This document shows positions 50,734 through 61,500 of a DNA stretch of 64,000 nucleotides, piece by piece (position 1 is the stretch's first letter; each line of letters starts with the position of its first letter). A program made the position numbers and the translations under genes. This stretch comes from Chimonanthus salicifolius (taxonomy: Eukaryota > Streptophyta > Magnoliopsida > Laurales > Calycanthaceae), in contig CM023540.1 in assembly GCA_013350335.1 (NCBI GenBank), positions 19,411,828 to 19,475,827 on the forward strand. Reading direction: 5' to 3'. The notes beneath the pieces were generated by a model. The model searched no databases. It was not told the DNA's origin and saw only the letters and a list, made by a program, of their open reading frames with translations.

Positions 50734-51774
50734 TCAACCAAGTGAATCTTCATCAAGCCATAATGATGGAGTTGGAGCGGCTTTTTTCCGTCGTCGCTGA
50801 TAGACTCGAAAACCTGTTTTGTCATTGCTGTCATCTTTTGCTGTCGAAGAAGAGGGCACCTCTGACGAAACAAAACTCCGATATCTCTCTAGAAGGTCTG
50901 GATCAAGTCGTTGTAGCTCACTTTCTGTCAACCATGTGGCGTCTGTAATCGGTCTGTTTTTCCACTTCACAAGATACTTCTGATAACCTCCAGCACGTGT
51001 AAAAACAACTTCCTCATCCAGAATAGATTCTATCTCATCTCTCTTAGGTGGCAAGGAAGGTAAAGTAGGTAAAGGCTGTGAAGACTGGGAAGGTTCATGC
51101 CATGGGTCATGAAGTGGGTCAGGTAGGCCAGTAGAATGGTTAAGGGATTGATATGATGATGGGCTTACAGGTGTAGCTGTTGGGCCTTGGAAAGGGACTA
51201 AATCTTCCACATTGAAAGTAGGACTAATACCCATATTAGATGGTAGGTCTACAATGTATGCATTGGATCCAACTCGCCTCAAAATTTTGAAAGGCCCTGC
51301 ACTACGAGCATGTAACTTTTTCACAGTTCCTTGTGGGAACCGCTCAGGTCTTATGCGGATCATCACATAATCACCCACATTAAATTCTTTGAATCTACGA
51401 TGAGTATCTGCAACAGATTTATACACTTCATTGCTCATATTAATTTTTCTTTTAATTTCAGCATGCAATTCATGTATGCGATATGCAAATGATGACGCAG
51501 ACTCAGATGGCCTATTTGACAAAGATATGGGAATGAGATCTATAGGCTTCCTAGGCTTATAACCATGCATGACTTCAAAGGGACTCATACCTATAGATCT
51601 ATTAATCGAACTATTATACGCAAACTCCGCAATCGGTAGAACAACATCCCACGTTCGCGTATTCTCACCAACCAGACAACGCAACAGATTTCCTAAGCTA
51701 CGATTAACTACCTCAGTCTGTCCATCAGTCTGAGGATGATACGCAGACGAAAACTGTAACCTAGTACCCATCAT
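50734..51774 (-). pseudogene. Inverted 3' end of gypsy pol (integrase C-terminus and chromodomain)
   Basis: 346-codon open frame on the minus strand from MMGTRLQFSSAYHPQTDG to the stop. It holds the last integrase catalytic Glu (TDGQTE), the GPY/F-like module (ARSAGPFKILRRVGSNAYIV) and a C-terminal chromodomain (YQKYLVKWKNRPITDATWL). It differs from the + copy at about six residues (for example HPQ against HHQ, RPERFP against RPEWFP), so it came from a sibling rather than from the same molecule. There is no reverse transcriptase or integrase N-terminus, so it is not functional alone. Confidence 0.85.
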
Positions 51775-54307
51775 GTGCCATAGGGTAATGACTCAAGTGT
51801 TGAGACCTTTTATGGATAAATTCTTGGTGGTATATTTTGATGACATTCTTATCTATAGTACCTCTCAGGAACAACACTTGCAGCACCTGAGGTTAGTCTG
51901 TGAGGCTCTTCGGACTGAAAAATTATACGCAAACCTGAAGAAGTGCACATTCATGTCGAATAGGGTTATTTTCTTAGGGTTTGTGGTTTCATCTGAAGGT
52001 ATGTCAGCGGACCTCGAAAAGATCAAGGCCATAGTAAGTTGGCCCGAACCGCGGAATATACATGAGGTACGAAGCTTTCACGGCTTAGCTACCTTCTATA
52101 GGCGGTTTATCCGAGGGTTTAGTTCCATCACAGCTCCTATCACGGATTGCCTTAAAAAAGGGGAGTTCCAATGGACTAAAGCAGCCTCGAAAGCTTTCCA
52201 GGAGATCAAGACTCGTTTGGTCGAAGCTCCTGTCATGCGACTACCAGACTTCTCCAAAGTCTTTGAAGTTGCGTGTGATGCATCTGGTGTTGGTATAGGT
52301 GGAGTCCTAAGTCAGGAAGGACATCCTGTCGCTTACTTTAGTGAGAAGTTGAATGAAGCCAAACAACGATATTCCACCTATGACAAAGAGTTCTATGCGG
52401 TTAGGCAAGCACTCCGTCATTGGAGACACTACCTTTTGCCACACGAATTCGTTTTGTACTCGGACCATGAGGCCTTGAGATATCTCAATTCACAGAAAAA
52501 GTTAAACTCAAGACATGCCAATTGGGTTCAATGTCTTCAGGAATACACTTTTGTGTTGAAACACAAGGCCGGGGTTGAGAATAAGCCAGCTGATGCATTG
52601 AGTCGTAGGGTTGCACTAATACACTCCATGAGTGTAGAGGTGACCGGGTTTGAGCAATTGAAGGATGAATATCCCACATGCCCGGATTTTGGGGAGTTGT
52701 ATGCTTCACTCTTGAGTGACCAAGAACGGAGTAATAAAGAGTTTCTCATGGTGGATAATTTATTATTTAAAGGAAGTAAACTCTGCATTCCTCGAACTTC
52801 CCTGCGTGATTTTCTTGTTTGGGAGTTACATGCCGGAGGTATGGCCGGACATTTTGGGAGAGACAAGACGATTGCCCTGGTTGAAGACAGGTTTTATTGG
52901 CCTAGTCTCAAGAGAGATGTGGCTAAAATCATTGGGCAATGTCGAACTTGCCAACTGGCAAAGCAAAGGAAGCAAAATACGGGATTATATACGCCTTTGC
53001 CAGTTCCCCATGCTCCTTGGCAGGATATCAGTATGGACTTCGTACTTGGACTTCCGAAGACTATTAAGAAGTACGATTCCATTTTGGTGGTTGTGGACCG
53101 TTTTTCTAAAATGGCCCATTTCCTTCCGTGTTTTAAAACCTCCGATGCTTCTAATATTGCCAAGATATTTTTTGGAGAAATAGTGAGACTACATGGGTTA
53201 CCAAAGACGATTGTGTCAGATAGGGATGTTAGGTTCATGAGTTATTTTTGGAAGACCCTATGGCACATGATGGGTACTAGGTTACAGTTTTCGTCTGCGT
53301 ATCATCATCAGACTGATGGACAGACTGAGGTAGTTAATCGTAGCTTAAGAAATCTGTTGCGTTGTCTGGTTGGTGAGAATACGCGAACGTGGGATGTTGT
53401 TCTACCGATTGCGGAGTTTGCGTATAATAGTTCGATCAATAGATCTATAGGTATGAGTCCCTTTGAAGTCATGCATGGTTATAAGCCTAGGAAGCCTATA
53501 GATCTCATTCCCATGTCTTTGTCAAATAGGCCATCTGAGTCTGCATCATCATTTGCATATCGCATACATGAATTGCATGCTGAAATTAAAAGAAAAATTA
53601 ATATGAGCAATGAAGTGTATAAATCTGTTGCAGATACTCATCGTAGATTCAAAGAATTTAATGTGGGTGATTATGTGATGATCCGCATAAGACCTGAGTG
53701 GTTCCCACAAGGAACTGTGAAAAAGTTACATGCTCGTAGTGCAGGGCCTTTCAAAATTTTGAGGCGAGTTGGATCCAATGCATACATTGTAGACCTACCA
53801 TCTAATATGGGTATTAGTCCTACTTTCAATGTGGAAGATTTAGTCCCTTTCCAAGGCCCAACAGCTACACCTGTAAGCCCATCATCATATCAATCCCTTA
53901 ACCATTCTACTGGCCTACCTGACCCACTTCATGACCCATGGCATGAACCTTCCCAGTCTTCACAGCCTTTACCTACTTTACCTTCCTTGCCACCCAAGAG
54001 AGATGAGATAGAATCTATTCTGGATGAGGAAGTTGTTTCTACACGTGCTGGAGGTTATCAGAAGTATCTTGTGAAGTGGAAAAACAGACCGATTACAGAC
54101 GCCACATGGTTGACAGAAAGTGAGCTACAACGACTTGATCCAGACCTTCTAGAGAGATATCGGAGTTTTGTTTCGTCAGAGGTGCCCTCTTCTTCGACAG
54201 CAAAAGATGACAGCAATGACAAAACAGGTTTTCGAGTCTATCAGCGACGACGGAAAAGAGCCGCTCCAACTCCATCATTATGGCTTGATGAAGATTCACT
54301 TGGTTGA
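51773..54307 (+). pseudogene. Truncated gypsy pol: RT palm, RNase H, integrase, chromodomain
   Basis: 844-codon open frame. Residues 1-3 (MCH) come from the inverted junction sequence; pol proper starts at RVMTQVLRPF. Reverse-transcriptase active site YFDD (21-24); RNase H with CDAS (168-171) and YSDHEAL (229-235); integrase zinc finger H353, H360, C390, C393; catalytic D422, D483 and E519 with 35 residues between the last two, as expected. Residue 512 is His where the sibling copy and the usual motif have Pro (HPQTDG). The GPF module is near 660-680 and the chromodomain at 742-799. The N-terminal half of reverse transcriptase, the protease and gag are absent. The frame is intact but cannot support its own transposition. 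Confidence 0.9.
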
Positions 54308-54422
54308 CATTGAAGACCTCACGTGCGCGTGTTTGCACTATGAAGACCCTACACTGGGAAGACGCGTGCGTGGGAAGATTCGTGTCTTCTCATCTGTTTG
54401 AACTCGAGGTCGAGTTTTTCTC

Positions 54423-54434
54423 AGATGGGGGGAT
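54423..54434 (+). promoter_or_regulatory. Polypurine tract of the gypsy element
   Basis: AGATGGGGGGAT immediately precedes the right LTR; the inverted copy has the corresponding ATCCCTCCATCT at 50607-50618. Primer for plus-strand DNA synthesis. Confidence 0.8.
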
Positions 54435-55436
54435 TGATGCGGTGCATCATCCTGCTGTGCTGCTGCTATTTTTCTTACTTGCTATTTCCAGTTTTTCTAT
54501 TTTTGTGTGTTTATTTTAAGCAAGGGTTGCCTTTTTCTTTACTTGCTATTTCCAGTTTTAGTTAGTTTTATTTTAAGCAAGGGTAGTGTTGTAGTTTTGC
54601 TTTATTTTATTTTAAGTAAGTGATTCTTTATATAAGGCTTTGTAGCCCTTTGGGCAAAGACAGTTTTTACAATGAAATAAAATCAAGATTGAGAATTTCT
54701 CTGTAAATCCTCTGCCGTGATTATCTTGGAGCGAATCCGAGAGTTTGGCGTGAAGCTGTTTCCCTTCCAGGTACTTGATCCTCTTCCTCTTCTCTCTTCT
54801 CTTTTCTTTCCTTTTAATCTTTTCCTTTACTGGCCGTGACTTCCAAAGTTCTCCAATCCCTTTAACTGCTGCCCAGATTTCTGCCATTACTTTTATCCAA
54901 CCCTTATACCCACCATACTACCTTCGTCCCCTCTTTCTGCAGCCCATACAGTCCCTAAACTCCTGTCCCAAGGACTTTTGACCCTCCTATACCCATCCAC
55001 AACCAAACTGCCATCTCTGCTGCCATTACCATTTCAATTTCCTGTCCCCTTTACTGCCATATGCCCTTCTTAGTCCCTCCCCTACCTTGAACAGTCCCTT
55101 TATTGCTGTTCTGGATCCATCTTAGGCCTTTCCTGACCCCCAGATATCCCACACGGTCTTAATCATTGCTGTCCTATTGTACTGAACCTTTCTTACACCT
55201 GTCCTCTTGATTTTGAAACCTTCTACTTCGAGCTATGACATGGTTTGGATTGTGATTTTATTACTTACATTAAATCCTCTGAATTTTATTGATTATTTGT
55301 GGTAGATTTATATTCTTGAATTGTTAGTATTAATTGATTGTTTAATTTCAGCCCATTTAGATTTAGGGTGCATTATTTTCATCCCTTTAATCCACATTTA
55401 GGCATTTAGGGTTACCTTTTGTCTTGTCCTGCGTCA
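54435..55436 (+). repeat. Right LTR of the gypsy element
   Basis: 1002 bp, TG...CA. TATATAAG at 54629-54636 and AATAAA at about 54676-54681 suggest the U3/R promoter and polyadenylation signal. A pyrimidine-rich U5 follows. Confidence 0.9.
54629..54636 (+). promoter_or_regulatory. TATA box of the right LTR
   Basis: TATATAAG, about 195 bp into the LTR and conserved in all three LTR copies of this element. Confidence 0.6.
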
Positions 55437-56305
55437 CCTACGTATGGAAAAGGAAAGTGTACCATGGCACATCCAATTGAGTTTGCTAACCTCTACATTT
55501 TGTCCTTTGAAGTTAGAACACCAAGAATGACACTCTTTGAGCTGTTGACCTTTAGGCTAGAGAATGCTTAAAAACATTTCAATACCCTAAAGACATTGAG
55601 TAGCTGTTCTTCATCATCTTTACAAAAGATTATTGTGGCATCTGCAAAATGGAGGTGGGGGTGGGAGATGGATAGGTGGAAGTTGGCAATGAAAAACCAG
55701 CTAATGAGGCTTTCATTTTTTTGCCTTCTAAAATAAGCTAGAAGACCTTCCCCCTTACAATATAAAAAAGGAAAGGAAAAAAGGTCACCCTACCTTCAAC
55801 CTTTTACTTTTGAAAAAACCTTAAAGGCGTCCTGTTCACTAGTATTGAAAAATGGGATGATAAGAGACACTCCTTTATCCATGAAATCCATCTTATCGCA
55901 AAACCAAGATGATGAAATAAATAAACCAAATATGACCAATCCACACAGACATAGGCTTTCTCTAAACCCAAGTTGCACACAACACCCAATTCTCCTAACC
56001 TTTCTTTGGAATCAATACATCCATTCACTATAAGAATTTTATCTACAATTTGTTCACCTCTAATAAAAGCTCCTTGGACTTTGGAGGTTATTAAAGGCAT
56101 TATATCCCTTACTCTATTAGGGAAGTGATTTTTGCACCGTGAAATTTACATATGGTGCACAAGGAGTTAATTTATTTTTTTCTCTTGTTTCCTCTTCTAC
56201 CCCTCCATCTCTATGGATGAAATTTTTCTTTTTCTACTTTTCTTCTTCTTCCGTTCTTTTTCTTCTTTTGCCTTTCTTCTTTCGTTCTTCTTCTTCTTAG
56301 TTCTT

Positions 56306-56700
56306 CTGTAGCGTGTGTAGGAATGTGGACGGGAGATCCTGTAGTGGGTGGTCTTTTGTGGCGTGTGATTTGCAGGGGAATGCGGCTGTTATCACCCTTG
56401 GCAATCAGAATTTGGTAGGTGTGATTTCACCCGCCATTGCAAATCTCACATTATTCTTGACGTTGGTCTTGCGCAACAATAATCTGGCTGGTTCAATTCC
56501 AGATGCCTTGACGGGTTTGTCTAGCTGCAGACTTTCGATGCATCTAACAACCACCTTACAGGAAAAATACCTGCCTTCAGCAACATCGTGAAGGTGAATT
56601 TGTCTGCCAATCCTTTTCTTGGAACTGATTCTTCGAGGAGGCAGTTCAGGTTCGAGTGGGTCTAGTTCATCTCCCGATAGTGGAAGTGGAGCTGTAAAAT
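56306..56700 (+). pseudogene. Captured fragment of a TMK-like LRR receptor kinase gene
   Basis: Translation shows WSFVACDLQGNAAVITLGNQ, then NLVGVISPAIANLTLF and NNNLAGSIPDALTGL, i.e. leucine-rich repeats as in the second LRR block of TMK-type receptor kinases. A one-base shift near 56525 moves the frame; in the next frame the pattern goes on through SNNHLTGKIPAFSNIVKV to a Ser/Gly-rich stretch (SSGSSGSSSSPDSGSG) like the juxtamembrane linker. No kinase domain or membrane segment is present. It is a fragment moved by the surrounding Mutator-like element. Confidence 0.78.
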
Positions 56701-57309
56701 CACTATCTTTGTTCCCTGTGAAATACATTGATCCCAATTTAAAAAACCCGACTCACTCGAGAGACAACTCAGTACTGACTCAGACAAAGGAAACCCAATG
56801 GCACAGGCCTACAAACAAACAACGTCTCAATTGGTGGCTGTTTTCTAAGATTTGGGTCTTTGCCAACAACTTGCCGAGGGAGAGAGAAATCGCCGTCAGG
56901 TCTCACCTGACCCGAGGAAGACAATTGGTCCTGATGTGTCGAGAACAGAACTTTGTATGAGGATCGTCGTTCCCCTTTGGCAGTACCAACTGCTCGTCAG
57001 ATAGATCAAGATTATCGTCAATCCAGGACAGTATGGCACGAATGATATTTACAGTTTGTTCTGGCTCGGTTTGGAAGAAGAATTCAAAGACGAGAAGGGC
57101 CTGGAAATTACAGGCGTTCGACACAATCCTGGAAATCGAATGGGTGCTGCCATTTGGCATGGCCTGGAGGAAGTCCAAAAAAACATAACAGAGTTTCGTC
57201 CCTTTGATGAAAAGAGACTCGGATACCCAAGAAGCTGGGAAAAGCCAAAGTTCCTGGATAGAGCACCGCTCGTTTTCTTCAGTCGAGTTTGAACAAAAGG
57301 ACCATGAGA
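56701..57309. other. Further captured sequence of unknown source
   Basis: GC content and open frames on both strands (for example 56903-57178 minus and 57056-57292 plus) look like former exons, but I do not recognise a protein. Possibly one or two additional captured gene pieces. Confidence 0.35.
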
Positions 57310-58415
57310 TGAACTAAAGACTCAGAAAAAGAAGACAAAAGGAAAGCGAAGAAGAAAAAGAAACAGAACGCAGAAGAAGAACAAAAGAAGAAGAGGCAGA
57401 AAAGAAAAATTCCATCCAGGGAGATGGAGGGGTATAAGAGGAAACAAAAGAAAAAAGTTACATCCTTGTGCACCGTATGTAAATTTCGCGGTGCAAAAAT
57501 CACTTCCCCTCTATTAGCAAGCAGCTCAACAATGATTTTGTACAAGCTATATACCAAAATAATAGGTCTAATCTTTGAGAGTTCCAAGGTTCTCTCCACT
57601 TTAGGAACAAAATAATAAATGTTCCAATTCATCCATTTATTGGATTTACTCCTCCAAAGGAAATCCCTAAAAACTAGCATCAAGTTGTCAATAATATTTG
57701 TCCTATGGTACTCCCAGAAAATTGATTCCGTCAACCTAAAGCCTCACACAACTGGTAAGGGAGAAGAGGTTGTGAAAAGTCCACCATTTCATTCGCTACT
57801 TTGTGTTTGTCCTCAATGATCTCTTCTCTAACCTTCAGCTTGGTTATATAATTTATTTTCTTTCTCAAATTTTCCACCCAATGAAAGATGTAGTGTTTCT
57901 GTCACCTTCATTCAACCAAGTAGCCAAGATCATCGTCTCCACACCATCTCTTCCCTTCTGACAATAGGCTCGAGCTCCTCTTGAAAACCTATTTTTTGTT
58001 GGATGTCAAAGGAGATAAAAGAATGACATCTTTCAAATCGAACTTTTGGATACCTTCTAACAAAAAATTATCTTGTTCACCATCCCTTCTGAAAACCACT
58101 TTCTTCCAACATCTGAGTCTTTCTTTAACATGCCATCCTATATCACATTCATTCCACAATAGATCACCAAAGGAAATCTTGAAACACAAGCTAAGCATTT
58201 TCAGATATGAAAGGGGATGACCCGTCCTTAATTCTCCACACTCATTGTTGAATAACCCCTATTAGACGACTCATGCAAATTTGGAAGTGTTAATATCTCC
58301 TCCAATGAACCACGTAAAGTCACATGATTGAGCTAATGATTTTAGTTCAGCCCACACATCCTCCCTCCTCCTAAAAGTCATCAATCCATACACATTTAAG
58401 CATGCAATCTTCTGA

Positions 58416-59582
58416 TGCGGGAGCATTTATTTTATTTTATTTGGATTTTATGTTATTGGACTTTTGACTTTATTTTATTTTTTTACTTAGCCTTGTCTTT
58501 TAGTTTGTTTTCTTTTATTTTGAGGGCAAACTTGTTCTTATGAATTATTGTAAGAGGAGGGCAGGGGGGGTGGGGTGGGGTGGGGTGTGCATTTATGTCA
58601 TTTAACCTCATTAGTTGCCCTAAAGCTTTAGGAAATAAGGAGCCTTCGGCCCCTTTTGTATTTTTCGTTAAAAAGCTTTGTAAAAAGGATGTAATACATG
58701 ATGGAATGAAAATGGAGAAGGAAAAGCTTAGCCTATGCGCATGGTGTGATGGATTCCCCTTGAGGGTTTGGTGTGAAGCCAACATATAAGTCTATTATCC
58801 TCTCTCCTTCTCCTCTTCTCTTTTCTTCTCTTTCCTTCTTCTCTTTTCTCCTTTTTTTTCCTTCTCTTTCCCTCTTTGTTTTCTATCTTTAACCACCCTA
58901 AAGCCATTCTCTGGCTGCCACCCCCATCTTAACCTCTTTTTACCATTGCCGCCACCCTAAAGAGTTTTTCCAGCCTTGCTGCCCCTTTTTCTTGGATCTT
59001 AACAGTCACCATCCTTGATTCTCAAAGCTATCTTGGCCCATACCCATCATCTATTTCCATAACAACCACCTTAGTCCCTACACTCGTAATTCTCCCAAAA
59101 CAGCCCCAGTCAACCCCATTTTAAATCTAAACAGTCATAAAACACTTGGAACAGCGCTGTCCCATTGTTCCTTGAGTCCCAAATCTATCTATTTAGTCTT
59201 CCTCTGGCCTATAACCCTTCAAACAGCAGTGTAACATCTGAATGACATTAATTCAGCCCCATATTAATTCAAAATCTGCATGGTTTATCAATATTGATTG
59301 AATGAATTATTACATCTTCATGGGACTGATTCGTTGAGCATCTTTAGGGTAAGAATTAGGACTTCAAGAGTATTAACTGTGATTTAGAATCTCAAATGAA
59401 TGTTTATAATGGTGGATGTGTTTGGACATATTGAATTGCCTTTAATTGCTTATTATGGTCTAGTTAATAATCTCAGTTTTATTGCATACATGTGTTCATA
59501 ACATCATTTTAGATTAGCCTAGGTCAAGTAATCATAGATTTGCTTAGATATTAATTTAGGATTTCTAGCCAACCCTGCATCA
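58416..59582 (+). mobile_element. Solo LTR, 1.17 kb, related to the gypsy LTR
   Basis: Starts TGATGCGGGAGC and ends CCCTGCATCA. Flanks TCTTC (58411-58415) and CCTTC (59583-59587) agree at four of five bases. The start, the pyrimidine-rich middle (about 58800-58870) and the C-rich U5-like part resemble the LTR at 54435. It interrupts the LINE endonuclease region. No internal domain, so a solo LTR. Confidence 0.72.
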
Positions 59583-59877
59583 CCTTCACACCTGAAGCCT
59601 TGACATTTAATACAGAAGACATATCATGTGTTCCTTTTGCTGAATTCTCCATCTACATTACTTCTGAATTTCATACAGTCCAAATTCCACATGAGGGTAC
59701 AATAGTATCCACTACCACTCCCAAATAATTACACTTCCAAGTATCTTAATTCTGCACTTGAAGAATAAGCTGATTTGGTTTCTTGCAGCATTACCACATC
59801 TTATATCTTCAATACCACAAAAATCTCCTTCTTTCATGGCCTCTGAGGCCCTTAGTTTTCCAGCTTAAGAACTTCAT

Positions 59878-60236
59878 TGCAACAGTCTCAAAACCAATCA
59901 AAACTAGCCAGAATGAATAAGTCAATTTCTTTTGCACCCCCCCCCCTCCCCCTCTCTTTTCTTTTTATCATAATTAATGGAGGTATTGAGCCTTTTCAAT
60001 TCCTAATCAGAAGTTGAGTTGTATGCATCCCAATTTCACATCCACCTAACCAACAACCATTATTGGGTTACAGATCCTCCCCTTTTTTCAACCTTAGGAA
60101 ATCACTAGAGTTGACTAAAGAAAAAGAATTAAAATGGAGGGGAAAAGATATAGAAGAAGTATCTAAGCTTTGGTGAATGACTCCTTTTTGGTGACTACTT
60201 TATTTGGTGATCCTATATCTCTATAGATGGTACCAA
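59878..60236. other. Upstream of LINE ORF2, nothing coding recognised
   Basis: Contains C and T runs (59938-59955). It should include the LINE 5' part or its flank; ORF1 was not recognised. Confidence 0.4.
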
Positions 60237-60357
60237 AATAACCATTTTCATCAGGTTCTTGCCTTTTTATTAGCACGTTTCTGATTTTCATCGCGGTTCA
60301 ATAACCATTTTCATCAGGTTCTTGCCTTTTTATTAGCAGGTTTCTGATTTTCATCGC
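60237..60357. repeat. Two-copy tandem duplication, period 63 bp
   Basis: The unit AATAACCATTTTCATCAGGT... at 60237 recurs at 60300 with only a few differences, so the duplication is recent. Confidence 0.88.
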
Positions 60358-60384
60358 TACTCTAGGCGACTCGGATTTTTTAAT

Positions 60385-61500
60385 TTTTTAGAAGTATTGA
60401 TTTGAAAGATTTGTTAAGGTGGTAATTCCCTTGCTTCGTGGTTTTGTGAAACGCCAAGGTTTTGCTTTTTGTTAGATTCTAGTCTTGTTTTAATTCAAGG
60501 ATTTAGAGTGGCTCACTTAGAAGTGGAGATTTCTCATCTTCAGTTTGAGGATGGTACAATATTTTTTTATGATGCAAAAATGGATCACATTATGAAACTT
60601 ATTTTGTTCCCTTAAGTGGTTTGAGGTGTCCTCTAGTTTGCACATCAATTTTGATAAGTGCAAAATGTTTGGAATAAATATTAGTCGTGATCTTAGTGTT
60701 CCTTTTGCTAATCTAATAGCTTCCAAAGTGACATCCCTTCTTCTTATGTAGGAGCTCCATCATGCGTCGGCGCTCCCCAAAGAGATTTTTGGATCCAATT
60801 GTGGGCAAGATTGAAAGAAGGCTTTCAAGTTGGAGAGCTCGTTATCATTCTATAGGAGGCAAAATTACTTTGATTAAGTCACTACTCTCAGAAACTCCAA
60901 CTTATCCCTTTTCATTGTTTCATTGGCCTAAAGTGATCATCACTAGAAAGGATTCCATGCAATTTTGGAATGATTCAGTCAAGAGGAGAAGTACCATTTA
61001 GTAGATTAGTAGACAATTTATCACCCGATTAAGGAGGGTAATTTGGGTATTCATACTCTAGCAATAGTAAATAAGGCTATGCTTGGAAACAATCGTGGCA
61101 CTTAGGCGATGGTTTAGTTGGTCTTTGGAAATACATTTTTATGGCTAAGTATAGTTTACCGACATAAGGATAACACGTGGTATCTTCTTCTTCTCCTTGC
61201 TTTGGCATCTGGCACTCTATCAAATCTATTTCTTTAACTTCCTCTTAGAAAAAGACAAAAAAAAAAAATCTATTTAACTTTCAATAAATTCATTCTTTAT
61301 CAAGTCGACAATGGTCACCATATTTCCTTCTGGAGAGGTTGTTTAGTTGGTGCTTGTCCTTTATGTGTGCAGTTCTTCATTTCAATGTTGCACTTCAGAA
61401 ATATATGAATGTTTCATATTGTGTGTCTAGATCTAATAGTTCAGTGGCTTGGACACCTATATTTCGCCGTAATCTCCCAAATAAGAAAGAAGACTAGCTA
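60385..61500 (+). pseudogene. Second LINE reverse-transcriptase remnant, plus strand
   Basis: Around 60526 the frame reads EISHLQFEDGTIFFYDAKMD, the degenerate ADD-box region of a plant LINE reverse transcriptase. Shifts follow, then SLHINFDKCKMFGINI, then from 60762 SPKRFLDPIVGKIERRLSSW and GGKITLIKSLLSE, matching the thumb region. The orientation is opposite to the LINE at 47.8-59.9 kb, so it is a separate insertion. Several shifts and stops; dead. Ends approximate. Confidence 0.75.

Larger units (their letters stand above)
48919..55436 (+). mobile_element. Rearranged Ty3/gypsy retrotransposon with chromodomain
   Basis: A 6518-bp unit from TGATGCGG to CTGCGTCA with a perfect 5-bp target duplication CCTAC (48914-48918 and 55437-55441) inside the LINE. 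Order: a truncated + LTR (48919-49572), a complete inverted LTR (49577-50606), an inverted 3' half of pol (50607-51786), + strand pol from the reverse-transcriptase palm to the chromodomain (51787-54307), a polypurine tract and a complete 3' LTR (54435-55436). Primer site, gag, protease and the reverse-transcriptase N-terminus are missing, so it is nonautonomous. The left and right + LTR portions look identical, so the insertion is young. It belongs to the chromodomain-bearing gypsy lineages; the clade is not resolved. Confidence 0.9.
56120..57508 (+). mobile_element. Mutator-like element carrying gene fragments (Pack-MULE)
   Basis: Terminal inverted repeats begin GGGAAGTGATTTTTGCACCG and extend about 190 bp with moderate divergence (left about 56120-56305, right about 57310-57508). 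CTCTATTA flanks both ends (56112-56119 and 57509-57516), or 9 bp CTCTATTAG if one end base is assigned asymmetrically. Deleting the element and one flank copy rejoins the LINE frame as ELLANR/VRDIMPL. The interior has no transposase but carries pieces of a host LRR receptor-kinase gene. Long inverted repeats, an 8-9-bp duplication and captured exons fit a nonautonomous Mutator element; an 8-bp duplication alone would also allow hAT. Confidence 0.82.
47800..59877 (-). pseudogene. L1-type LINE ORF2, broken by three nested insertions
   Basis: Read leftwards from 59877, ORF2 begins MKFLSWKTKGLRGHERRR, the usual N-terminus of the plant LINE endonuclease. It continues in four host pieces. 59877-59583 is the endonuclease start. 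58415-57509 holds later endonuclease (WFIGGDINTS), the linker and PKVERTLELSKIRPI...SLYKIIVELLANR. 56119-55437 holds VRDIMPLITSKVQGAFIRG, LEKAY, SILVN and a diverged ADD region. 48918-47800 holds VGLPLV, the thumb (EKIQQDFLWDG) and C-terminal remnants. Between the pieces lie a solo LTR, a Mutator-like element and a gypsy element. Several stops and shifts make it inactive. The low-coordinate end is approximate; no tail or target duplication was found. Confidence 0.85.

Noticed and set aside
49577..51786. Inverted arm as a sequencing or assembly palindrome
   Set aside because: The arm differs from its partner at several residues and over most of U5, whereas a read-through palindrome would be identical. 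It still deserves long-read confirmation.
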